Part shown: positions 56,525-64,000 of the stretch, in pieces
Layout: each line of letters begins with the position of its first letter
Numbering within the stretch: the stretch's first letter is position 1
Assembly: GCA_019429305.1 (NCBI GenBank)
Contig: JAHYIR010000002.1
Coordinates: 107,574 to 171,573, forward strand
Reading direction: 5' to 3'
DNA from: Candidatus Cloacimonadota bacterium
GTDB lineage: Bacteria; Cloacimonadota; Cloacimonadia; Cloacimonadales; JAJBBL01
Length of the DNA: 64,000 nucleotides
Notes under the pieces: model-generated
Seen by the model: only the letters and a program-made list of their open reading frames with translations
Told to the model about the DNA's origin: nothing
Database searches by the model: none
Position numbers and translations under genes: made by a program

Positions 56525-57718
56525 TCAGAAATTGATCTTGCTGACCACAAAAGCTTTTGCCATATCAGCAATTAACTTTGGATCACCTTTAATTACCTGT
56601 TTGAATAAATCGGTTAATGTAAACTGGTCAGGAGGCATATTCTTACACATTTCGGATATTTTGTTCAGTCTCTCATCTGAAGCATAAAGAACTTTTTCTT
56701 TGATCGAATACATGAACCTATGTTTAGAACCGAGTGCTTTCTCCCACTTTTGAGAATATGGTTTAAGGGCTTTAGCCGAACAATCATCTTTGCGGATCGC
56801 TTCAGCAGCAGTTTCACCGGCAATCTTACCAGCTATCATTGCCTGCTTAATTCCTCCGCCGGTAATCGGATTTACCTGATGAGCAGCATCTCCTACCAAC
56901 ATAAGATTGTCAGCTATTATATTTGGTAAAGTCGTAGCTATCGGAATACCTGCATAAACAATATAACTAACAGAAGCATTGGGAAACTTTGCACAAACGA
57001 ACTCGTCTAAGTATTCTTGGGCTCTCTTATGAGAAGCAAAACTTCCGGCAATTCCTACTCCAACATTGGCAGAAGTCTCTGACTTGGGAAAAATCCAGAC
57101 ATATCCGCCGGGAGCTATCTTTGTACCAAAAAAGAAAGATATCACATGTCTATCAACTTTTATATTGTTAATAGTATATTGGACACTGGTCGAGATATCT
57201 TCTAACTTTAAATTGGTTTTCAATCCAAACCATCTGCCAACTCTTGATTCAATACCATCTGCTCCTATTACAATTCTACACTTAACCTGCCGTTCTTCAC
57301 CAAGAAACTTATAAAACAGCGTTACAGTGTGATCATTATTTCTTTGCATGCCGGTAACATTGGATTTTGTTTTCATGATAACACCTTTGTTACATGCTAT
57401 GTCACACAGTGCACTATCAAAAATACGCCGTTCTAAAACATATCCCTTAACTTCAGACTTCATCTCCAGCATATTGCCGTCCGGAGTATATAATCGGGCT
57501 GCAGTAATCTCACTTGCTATCCATCTTTTATCGATATTGATAAAGGTTTCTAAGCCACCACCTGAGATCCCTTCTGCACAGCGAACCGGAATTCCCGGTT
57601 CTCTATCACGTTCCAACATTAATACCGAGAGACCATTCTCTGCAGCAAACCTTGCCGAAACACTACCGGCAGGTCCTGCACCAACAACTACAACATCAAA
57701 CTGATTTTCATTTGTCAT
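56525..57718 (-). CDS. Geranylgeranyl reductase-family flavoprotein
   Basis: A 397-residue FAD enzyme. The N-terminal dinucleotide fold has VVVVGAGPAGSVSARFAAEN. The substrate region has PGGYVWIFPKSETSANVGVG, with the YxWxFPK motif typical of geranylgeranyl reductases. The FAD motif is LVGDAAHQVNPITGGGI. In archaea and some bacteria these saturate isoprenoid chains of lipids or quinones. It begins 2 nt after the ferredoxin gene, its likely electron donor. The substrate here is not known. Confidence 0.88.
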   Translation of the reverse strand: MTNENQFDVVVVGAGPAGSVSARFAAENGLSVLMLERDREPGIPVRCAEGISGGGLETFINIDKRWIASEITAARLYTPDGNMLEMKSEVKGYVLERRIFDSALCDIACNKGVIMKTKSNVTGMQRNNDHTVTLFYKFLGEERQVKCRIVIGADGIESRVGRWFGLKTNLKLEDISTSVQYTINNIKVDRHVISFFFGTKIAPGGYVWIFPKSETSANVGVGIAGSFASHKRAQEYLDEFVCAKFPNASVSYIVYAGIPIATTLPNIIADNLMLVGDAAHQVNPITGGGIKQAMIAGKIAGETAAEAIRKDDCSAKALKPYSQKWEKALGSKHRFMYSIKEKVLYASDERLNKISEMCKNMPPDQFTLTDLFKQVIKGDPKLIADMAKAFVVSKINF

Positions 57719-57720
57719 AA

Positions 57721-57891
57721 CTAACTCTTGTGTTCGATGGCCTTAGCGGGACAAATAATGAGACAATTACCGCATTCAGTACAGACATTCTGATCAATCT
57801 CAGCATTAAATTCTTCTATAGTAATTGCATCAACTGGACATACGGATACACAGCTACCACAAATATCGCACAGGTCTTTTCTGATAAACAT
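57721..57891 (-). CDS. Small 2[4Fe-4S] ferredoxin
   Basis: A 56-residue protein. The first cluster is CDICGSCVSVCP and the second CTECGNCLIICP, eight cysteines in two typical motifs. The start is the ATG at 57891, with GGGAG 7 nt upstream; the stop is at 57721, 2 nt before the geranylgeranyl reductase ATG. It is missed by searches that ignore genes under 60 codons. The tight coupling says it feeds electrons to that reductase (inference). Confidence 0.93.
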   Translation of the reverse strand: MFIRKDLCDICGSCVSVCPVDAITIEEFNAEIDQNVCTECGNCLIICPAKAIEHKS

Positions 57892-57960
57892 TTAGCGACT
57901 CCCAACAATCTATATCAATGGTTCAAATATTATACTGACATGCATTAAACTAAACAACTG

Positions 57961-59529
57961 TCAGTTAATACTCTCCTTGAAATCGAGTATTAGATACTTA
58001 CCGTCCGGTTTAAAAGTAAATACTATGTCGTAATGATGATTTATCTCATAAGTTTTAAAAGAGATGGGACAGTTATTATCCAACAATTTTTCAATACGAT
58101 AATTACGGATGAGAAAAACCGGTTCGAGTGCGTTTTCTCCATAGGGAGCAAAATAACTCAGTAATTCCGGCAAGTCATTTAGATCTTCTTCTACTATCTC
58201 CGCATCAATGTTAATAACTCTTTTCTGTTCAATAAACTCTCTGTTTTGATTAGCATAGTCACTAAAAAGCTCTATAAACCTTTCAATTTTTGAATGATGG
58301 GTTAGAAATCCTGCTGCCCTAATATGTCCACCGTATTGATCGAGAGATTCTTGAGCAAAATCAAAGGCCTTGACTAAGTCGAATCCTTCTGTACACCTCG
58401 CTTCACAGACATAATTTTCCTCTTTCTTTTTAAGCATAATCACAGGTATCTTAAAAAGATAGGAGATATAGTTAGCAGCCCATCCAAGAAAAACATAGGG
58501 AATCTCATCCCTATCATCTTTGAAGATATAAAAAATTTCATCTTTGCTCGGGAGTTTCTTATCAATAATCTTCTTTACATGGTGAAGAGTATTTTCGTAT
58601 TCGTTTTTTTTCGGCAATAAAGAAGCTATAAGCTCTCTCTTTTTATAAACAGGTGCTAACAACAGATATAATGCCGTATTCTCTCCATCATCGTCACGAC
58701 CATTATTGAACAATTTTATTAAATTGGTAATAAACGCCATTTTAGAGAAATAATTATCTCCAACCAGATTGTAATTAGGACAGAGCATGAGAGTAGTATC
58801 ATCTATAGCAAACCATCTTTGGAGAGCTATCTGACATAAGACACGATTTACACCTGTCATCGGTGCTTTATCAGCGATCGTACCAATAGCAGTCCACAAG
58901 ATATAATTTTCAGGTTGCTTAACCTCTAAGAGTTCAGCCATAGCTTTGACAAGGAAGAATGTCACACCAACACCGGCTAACATATCATAAGGATAGGGAC
59001 AATCTGTCTGTTTGGGATTTACTATAGTATAGGCATCTGGTAATTTTTCCGGAACTATATGATGATCGGTTATTATAGTTTCACAACCAAGCTGATTTAT
59101 TTGTTCAACACCCTCTATTGAAGTGATTCCACCATCTACTGTAACAACTAATGAATGTCCTTCTTCTCTTACTTTATCTATAAATTTACTCTGGATCCCG
59201 TGATGTTCTTGCATTCGGTTAGGTATATAGTAGTAGTGATTCTGTGATCCAATGTAACTAAGAAAATCAAAAAGAATATATGTACTGGTTATCCCATCCA
59301 GATCATCATGGCCAAAAATGATGATCTTTTCCTGCTTTCTGACAGCTTTGATTATTCTTTGAGCTGCCGTTAGAAGGTTTTTCATAATTTTTTCATCAGG
59401 AATATTGTGACCGTAATACTCATAGAGTTTGGTCTCACTATAAATAAAAACATCTATAGTACTCTTAGTCAATCTTAGATGCTCTTTTAATGAAGGTGAT
59501 ACTCTATCAACTAAATGCCACTTCAGCAT
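57961..59529 (-). CDS. recJ: RecJ-like single-strand DNA 5'-3' exonuclease
   Basis: A 522-residue DHH phosphoesterase. Motif I is IIFGHDDLDGITSTYI, motif II VVTVDGGITS, and motif III ETIITDHHIVPE; the DHHA1-like motif is QYGGHIRAAGF. A C-terminal OB-like region follows. It is slightly shorter than E. coli RecJ. It overlaps the stop of the upstream outer-membrane gene (TAATG), so the two are co-translated. Orphan DHH nanoRNase types are smaller, so RecJ is preferred. Confidence 0.87.
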   Translation of the reverse strand: MLKWHLVDRVSPSLKEHLRLTKSTIDVFIYSETKLYEYYGHNIPDEKIMKNLLTAAQRIIKAVRKQEKIIIFGHDDLDGITSTYILFDFLSYIGSQNHYYYIPNRMQEHHGIQSKFIDKVREEGHSLVVTVDGGITSIEGVEQINQLGCETIITDHHIVPEKLPDAYTIVNPKQTDCPYPYDMLAGVGVTFFLVKAMAELLEVKQPENYILWTAIGTIADKAPMTGVNRVLCQIALQRWFAIDDTTLMLCPNYNLVGDNYFSKMAFITNLIKLFNNGRDDDGENTALYLLLAPVYKKRELIASLLPKKNEYENTLHHVKKIIDKKLPSKDEIFYIFKDDRDEIPYVFLGWAANYISYLFKIPVIMLKKKEENYVCEARCTEGFDLVKAFDFAQESLDQYGGHIRAAGFLTHHSKIERFIELFSDYANQNREFIEQKRVINIDAEIVEEDLNDLPELLSYFAPYGENALEPVFLIRNYRIEKLLDNNCPISFKTYEINHHYDIVFTFKPDGKYLILDFKESIN

Positions 59530-60767
59530 TATCTATATCCTTCAAATTCTGCTTCCGGTATTTCTCTTGGTTCTGTTCTTCTGGGTCTACTTCGGAAGAA
59601 ATCAAATCCTGCCAAACCAATTCCAAACAGTAACTGCTTGTCCTGATAAAGATTGACTGTCTTATCACCCCTCACCATATATTTAACTGCGAAATCAAGC
59701 TGACTATTGGGAGACTGAAGTGGAATTGTAAAACCAAAGGTTAATGCCATTTCCGATAATTCATTTCCATTCACATCAAAAGGAAGAGTACGATAATAAC
59801 CACCTGTTCTCAAGGGTATTTTCTGGTACCATTTCTCGAATCCCCAATATGGCTCATAAGCAAAACCAATTCCAACTTTATAAGTATCGGAAGAATTATT
59901 GTAATACTTATTATCGTTCCACAGCTCAAATTCAACATCCGCAGTAACTCTATAATTATCAGTAAACCTATAGGCAGTGCCTAGACCGATTTTATGAGGA
60001 AGTTCAAAACTACTTTCTCCTAAATCAAAAACCGAATGGACTGAGACTAGCTCTGTTTTCCCTTTCATGGATACACCATATCTATACATTCCCCCCAGAG
60101 AGAAATTTCCAAAACTTCTGTTTAGTCCAACGGTAATACCCGGGTTACGAAAAGTTTCATTGTATTCATATTTGGGATTTATGAAACCGCCAGCTCCCGT
60201 AAACTCCTGAGTCCAAGCTCTGAACCTATGCCCTAAGTAATAGTCCAGAGAAAGACCGACATTGGCAATTCTATCGGTATAAGCATAAAAGAAAGATCCT
60301 TTATACATATAGGAACGTACTTTATTTATCTCAGTATAATCGTAACTAATGTCATCTTCAGTCCAATTTTGATCGTAGCTATATACATCTGCATTACCTG
60401 ACAATATCGGAGCAAAATCAAAACCGATACGGTGTCTTTTTAGGGGAATTGTCATGTTGAAATAAGGAAAGTGTAAACCATCTTTGCGGAATTCATTGCC
60501 CTGGTTGTCATAGTAATAGTAATTACCATACAAGATCCCCGTTGCAAAGTAAACCTGATTTAAGGTAGAAGCTAAGGAAGGATTTTTATACCCTGTATTT
60601 CTCCTGTATACATCACCTAATCCGGTCTCACCCATACCAGTTCCATAAATATCGGCATTGTTTTCCTGATTGGGAATACCATAAAATGAGAAAACTGAGT
60701 TTGCATTCAAACCTGAAGCACAGAAAAAAGCAACAATAGCAGCTATTAAGATAATCTTGATCGACAT
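59529..60767 (-). CDS. Outer-membrane protein (FadL/PorV-superfamily-like barrel)
   Basis: A 412-residue protein with a signal peptide (IILIAAIVAFFCASGLNA). The mature part begins SVFSFYGIPNQENNADIYGT and goes on as a long alternating, Tyr/Phe-rich barrel with GLDYYLGHRF-like strands (LSLDYYLGHRFRAW) and FGFTIPLQ. The tail is charged (RSRPRRTEPREIPEAEF). It may belong to the PorV/OmpP1 group common in FCB bacteria. It is cotranscribed with recJ. Confidence 0.65.
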   Translation of the reverse strand: MSIKIILIAAIVAFFCASGLNANSVFSFYGIPNQENNADIYGTGMGETGLGDVYRRNTGYKNPSLASTLNQVYFATGILYGNYYYYDNQGNEFRKDGLHFPYFNMTIPLKRHRIGFDFAPILSGNADVYSYDQNWTEDDISYDYTEINKVRSYMYKGSFFYAYTDRIANVGLSLDYYLGHRFRAWTQEFTGAGGFINPKYEYNETFRNPGITVGLNRSFGNFSLGGMYRYGVSMKGKTELVSVHSVFDLGESSFELPHKIGLGTAYRFTDNYRVTADVEFELWNDNKYYNNSSDTYKVGIGFAYEPYWGFEKWYQKIPLRTGGYYRTLPFDVNGNELSEMALTFGFTIPLQSPNSQLDFAVKYMVRGDKTVNLYQDKQLLFGIGLAGFDFFRSRPRRTEPREIPEAEFEGYR

Positions 60768-60952
60768 AATCTTCGTCCATTATATTTAGTTTACTTTCTC
60801 CAAAAAAAAACGATAGAATTAGTTGTCAACATTTTGCTCTATTGACATAATTATTGATAGTTGTTCGAAAATATCGGTTTATAAAATGATCCTACTGCCA
60901 TCCTAAAAAATAAACCAAGCTATATGCTATATTCGATAGATGTCTTTTTTTG

Positions 60953-60982
60953 TTGACAAAATTAATCACCTAATGGTATGAA
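60953..60982 (+). promoter_or_regulatory. Sigma-70-type promoter before small ORF and aro genes
   Basis: TTGACA (60953-60958), an 18-nt spacer and TATGAA (60977-60982), about 49 nt before the ATG at 61032. Confidence 0.6.
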
Positions 60983-61031
60983 TATTTTAGTTGTATTTTG
61001 TAGAAAATATCTGAATTGATGGAGGTTTTAG

Positions 61032-61187
61032 ATGTTTTTGTTTTTATTTACCAAAAGAAGAGAGACTAAAGAGGAGGAGATGCCGGTAGTAAAAACTCTA
61101 AAAGATTATCAAAATGTGACATATCTTCATCGTGAAGATCCATTTTCACGATTGAAAATAATTGTACGCAGATTGTTCAGTAAGTAA
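61032..61187 (+). CDS. Small basic protein, 51 residues
   Basis: Starts at the ATG at 61032 with a strong GGAGG 6 nt upstream. It begins MFLFLFTKRRETKEEEMPVV and ends FSRLKIIVRRLFSK. The hydrophobic start followed by RR and many charges suggests a small membrane-associated protein. It has no recognised family. It lies after a good promoter and 48 nt before the aroC-aroQ gene. The strong ribosome site is the main support. Confidence 0.5.
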   Translation: MFLFLFTKRRETKEEEMPVVKTLKDYQNVTYLHREDPFSRLKIIVRRLFSK

Positions 61188-61235
61188 TACTGCTTGTCAT
61201 CTCTACATGACTTTTAACACATTCTTTATCTCGGT

Positions 61236-62549
61236 ATGAAAGGCAATCACTGGGATAAAATATGTGGTTTTACTGCTTTCGGTGAGAGTTATAGTCCTGC
61301 TGTAGGCGTAGTTATTGAAGATATCCAGCCCGGCATTGAATTTCCTTATCAGGAGATTCAGGAGGAACTAAACAAGCGTAAACCGGGTAGAGGAGAATTT
61401 ATATCTCCGAGACAAGAACCGGATGAATTAGTCGTTCTCTCTGGTGTATTTGAAGGGAAAACAACCGGTATGCCGATCTGTATGCTTGTTTATAACAAGG
61501 ACTTGCGAGCTGAAGATTATGAGGTGATTAAAGAAGTTTTCAGACCCGGTCATGCTGATCTGACCTATTTTAAGAAATTCAAAATCTATGATTACCGTGG
61601 TGGTGGAAGAGCTTCAGGTCGTGAGACTATTGCTCGAGTAGCTGCTAGTGTATTAGTTAACAAGATCCTGGAACCTATCAAAATAGATCTATATCCGGTA
61701 TCGATCGGAGAGATTTCTACTGAAATTATTGATCTTGATTTTGCTAAGAATAATGATCTTTGTTGGCCTTGTCCTCATACTTACATTAAACTTTTAGATT
61801 ATCTAAAGACTATTAAGCATTCTGGTAATTCTTCAGGAGGCATTGTAGAGGTAATCATCAGGGGTGCTCCAAGTGGACTCGGTGATCCCGTTTTTGAGAA
61901 ACTGGATGCCAATCTTGCCAAAGCAATACTCTCGATTGGTGGTGTAAAAGGGATAGAATTCGGAGCCGGTTTTGCTTTAAGTCGAATGAAAGGTAGTGAA
62001 GCAAATGACCCCATCTTAACATTAACTGATGAAGATGCTTCAGATAGGTCTGGTGGGATTAATGGTGGTATATCTTCAGGAAAACTCATAACTTTCAGAT
62101 TTGTTGTTAAGCCGACACCTTCTATAGCTTTACCACAACAGACAATAGATAAAAAAGGAACTCCCCGAATTCTTAGATTAAAGGGTCGTTTTGACACCTG
62201 TTTAATTCCAAGAGTGATTTCGGTTGCTCGGGCAATGATAAAACTGGTCTTAGCCGATGCTCTTAGTTACCAGAAGTTAATCGAGCAGAAACCTGTTGAT
62301 CTTGATACTCTGAGAGAAGCCATAGATAAAGTTGATGAAGATATATTGATATCACTGTGCCGTCGTGATAAGATCATTGCACAGATAGCTGGCTTTAAAA
62401 AAGAAAAAGGGATCGCAGTTCATCAACCGGAGAGAGAACAAAATCTCATAAAAAATCTGTTACAAAAAGCAGAGCTACTTAACCTTGAACCGAGATTAAT
62501 TATTGAAATCTGGTCAAAGCTGATAGAGCATAGTAGAAATAAACAGTGA
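61236..62549 (+). CDS. aroC: Chorismate synthase fused to chorismate mutase
   Basis: A 437-residue protein. Residues 1-350 are chorismate synthase: FTAFGESYSPAVGVVIEDIQP, RGEFISPRQEPDE, FRPGHADLTYFKKF, YDYRGGGRASGRET, and GGINGGISSGK. Residues about 355-437 are an AroQ-type chorismate mutase: LREAIDKVDEDILISLCRRD then KEKGIAVHQPEREQ. So the enzyme that makes chorismate also turns it into prephenate. The fusion has no frameshift. The next gene overlaps its stop. The start at 61236 has a weak ribosome site. Confidence 0.9.
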   Translation: MKGNHWDKICGFTAFGESYSPAVGVVIEDIQPGIEFPYQEIQEELNKRKPGRGEFISPRQEPDELVVLSGVFEGKTTGMPICMLVYNKDLRAEDYEVIKEVFRPGHADLTYFKKFKIYDYRGGGRASGRETIARVAASVLVNKILEPIKIDLYPVSIGEISTEIIDLDFAKNNDLCWPCPHTYIKLLDYLKTIKHSGNSSGGIVEVIIRGAPSGLGDPVFEKLDANLAKAILSIGGVKGIEFGAGFALSRMKGSEANDPILTLTDEDASDRSGGINGGISSGKLITFRFVVKPTPSIALPQQTIDKKGTPRILRLKGRFDTCLIPRVISVARAMIKLVLADALSYQKLIEQKPVDLDTLREAIDKVDEDILISLCRRDKIIAQIAGFKKEKGIAVHQPEREQNLIKNLLQKAELLNLEPRLIIEIWSKLIEHSRNKQ

Positions 62550-64000
62550 AAATTTTTTCTATTCCGGCTTGCAGTAACTTTCCCTACTCTGAAATTCGAC
62601 ACTATAGTTATGATCTATTAGAACTTAGGTTAGATTACTCTGAAAATCCATTAGTTTTTCCGACACGTTTGGAGAGTTTCCTTTCAATAGACTCGACAAC
62701 TATTGTCACGATTAGAGACCTTTCGGAGGGGGGAGTTAAATCAATTCCTTTCGAACAAAAATTAGCTTCATATTTAGAATTGATAAAAAGAACCAATTGT
62801 TTAGTGGATTGTGAATTTGAACTATTCATCAAACACAACCCTCCAATACCACACGAAAATCTAATTCTCTCCAAACATTTCTCTGAAGAGTGCTCGAATC
62901 TATCGGAAACAGTCTCAGAGACTATCGACAAAGCGAATAAGTTCAATGTTAGATATCTCAAGCTAATCATTCCTGTTGAAACTTATCAACAGATGCAGAA
63001 TTTCTCGAACTGGAAAAAAGCATCAAAGACTCCCCTAATAATTTTAGGATCAGGATTATTGGGCAAATTATCAAGGATTCTATGGAAACTGAACGGTTCG
63101 GTTGGGACATATCTTGCACTGGAAAATTTTAAAACATCTCCTGATCAATTAACCTTTGAAGAATATGAACTGTATGGTTGTGAACTACTGGATGAAAGAA
63201 CAATATTGGGTGGTATCATCGGAGATAAGCATGTCTATAATTCTCTGGGATTACTCTATTATAATCGGAAACTTCGTAGGATAGACAGTAGAATTGCCTA
63301 TCTACCATTTCCTGTAAAGGATCTACAAGACTTTGTTTCTTGGTTGAGATATATGAATCAACAGATCATATTTTATGGATTCTCTGTTACAATGCCTTTT
63401 AAATCTTTGTTTTCGCAATACTTTTTTACAACAGAGCAGAAATCTGATCATCATTTGTCATCAGGACAGGAACATCCATCAAAGTCTGATTCTTATCAAC
63501 AGCAAAAGATAAAACAGAGCAGCCAAACAAGTGATATCTTGACTTCACTTGCTCAAACAAACGATCTAACATCTAAGATTGCCAATCTCTTCTCTGTCAA
63601 AGTTGATACTAATCATCAATTAGAAGACATTCTGCCCGAACAATTTCTCAATACTGACCTTGATGCCTTTAGAGAATCAATAAAGATTCTGAACGTTGAT
63701 AAAGATGATTTAATTCTAGTTTTTGGTGCTGGGGCAACAGCTTGTACTTTTTTAAGAGAATTCACTAATTTCGCCAATCTCAAAATCAGTTCCAGAAATG
63801 AAGAAAAAGGAATCGCGTTGGCAAAATTGTGTAAGATTCGATATCTATCACTGAAAGAGATCGCTGACGTAACATTTGATTTAGTAGTTAACTGCACTCC
63901 TTTAGGAATGGTTGGTGAAGACTTTTTTTCTGTAACAGGTATTACTATGCCCAAGAAGTTTCTTGATCTAACATATACAAAACAAAAAACAAAAGCTATT
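62546..64000 (+). CDS. aroDE: 3-dehydroquinate dehydratase/shikimate dehydrogenase fusion (partial)
   Basis: A reading frame starts at the GTG at 62546, overlapping the aroC stop, and runs open for 485 codons to the window end. The first 215 residues resemble type I AroD: LLELRLDYSENP, TTIVTIRDLSEGG, LSKHFSEE, RYLKLIIP and ILGSGLLGKLSRI. The rest is AroE: SVTMPFKSLF (catalytic Lys, near 285), NTDLDAFRES (catalytic Asp, near 370), the dinucleotide loop VFGAGATACTF and NCTPLGM. A Ser/Gln-rich insertion of about 50 residues lies between the Lys and Asp motifs. The AroE substrate segment is degenerate (GGIIGDKHVYNSLGLLYYN). Confidence 0.85.
   Translation, partial: MKIFSIPACSNFPYSEIRHYSYDLLELRLDYSENPLVFPTRLESFLSIDSTTIVTIRDLSEGGVKSIPFEQKLASYLELIKRTNCLVDCEFELFIKHNPPIPHENLILSKHFSEECSNLSETVSETIDKANKFNVRYLKLIIPVETYQQMQNFSNWKKASKTPLIILGSGLLGKLSRILWKLNGSVGTYLALENFKTSPDQLTFEEYELYGCELLDERTILGGIIGDKHVYNSLGLLYYNRKLRRIDSRIAYLPFPVKDLQDFVSWLRYMNQQIIFYGFSVTMPFKSLFSQYFFTTEQKSDHHLSSGQEHPSKSDSYQQQKIKQSSQTSDILTSLAQTNDLTSKIANLFSVKVDTNHQLEDILPEQFLNTDLDAFRESIKILNVDKDDLILVFGAGATACTFLREFTNFANLKISSRNEEKGIALAKLCKIRYLSLKEIADVTFDLVVNCTPLGMVGEDFFSVTGITMPKKFLDLTYTKQKTKAI

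Overview
This 64 kb window is AT-rich chromosome from a diderm (outer-membrane) bacterium. Outer-membrane and LPS functions are everywhere: an LptD homologue, a GT9 heptosyltransferase, a GmhB-like phosphatase, Wzi-like and PorV-like barrels, and a secreted protein with a FlgD-like C-terminus. There is also a transcarboxylase-type biotin enzyme pair (propionate/methylmalonyl-CoA chemistry), a sigma-54 activator, DivIVA next to YggT, and a PgsB/PgsC polyglutamate cluster. Together these point to the FCB superphylum, most likely Candidatus Cloacimonadota or a close relative. That placement is inference from gene content; no rRNA is present to confirm it.

Layout. Positions 1-693 hold the 5' end of a transposase and a non-coding stretch. 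Positions 694-12096 are a nearly continuous minus-strand run: YbhN-type membrane protein, GT2 glycosyltransferase, Wzi-like protein, M14 carboxypeptidase, cdsA, uppS, prfB (with its programmed frameshift), dgt, trmB and a xerC/D recombinase. Positions 12392-13804 carry a lone plus-strand BrxL-like protein that has lost its ATPase motifs; it is followed by a palindromic repeat and tRNA-Asn. Positions 14242-18050 encode a biotin carboxyltransferase, a small basic protein and an MmdA-type carboxyltransferase. Next come a ribbon-helix-helix regulator, a small secreted protein with uvrB, two sugar-type ABC permeases, a DinG-exonuclease fusion and a 1436-residue ATPase/TPR/GAF/sigma-54 activator (to 30809).

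Positions 31004-36874 hold an aldo/keto reductase, a GT9 transferase, alaS and small proteins. Positions 36897-44155 are minus strand: PorV-like protein, large secreted FlgD-tailed protein, lspA, TraR/DksA, purine nucleoside phosphorylase, DivIVA, YggT and tdk. The plus-strand block 44464-51216 contains a secreted protein of unknown function and a pgsB-pgsC-pgs-system-barrel cluster that looks like a polyglutamate synthesis and export unit built for a diderm envelope. A decayed FMN-binding gene and several palindromes precede lptD and gmhB. Positions 54860-60767 are minus strand: GT2 transferase, polyprenol/diacylglycerol kinase family protein, geranylgeranyl reductase with its own ferredoxin (a gene of only 56 codons), recJ and an outer-membrane protein. 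The right end (61236-64000) is a shikimate-pathway run: an AroC-AroQ fusion and an AroD-AroE fusion that runs off the window.

Most worth following up: the motif-less BrxL homologue, the polyglutamate cluster with its own barrel, the reductase/ferredoxin/polyprenol kinase lipid group, the aro fusions, and a family of three palindromic elements sharing an AGTCGG-N6-CCGACT core.
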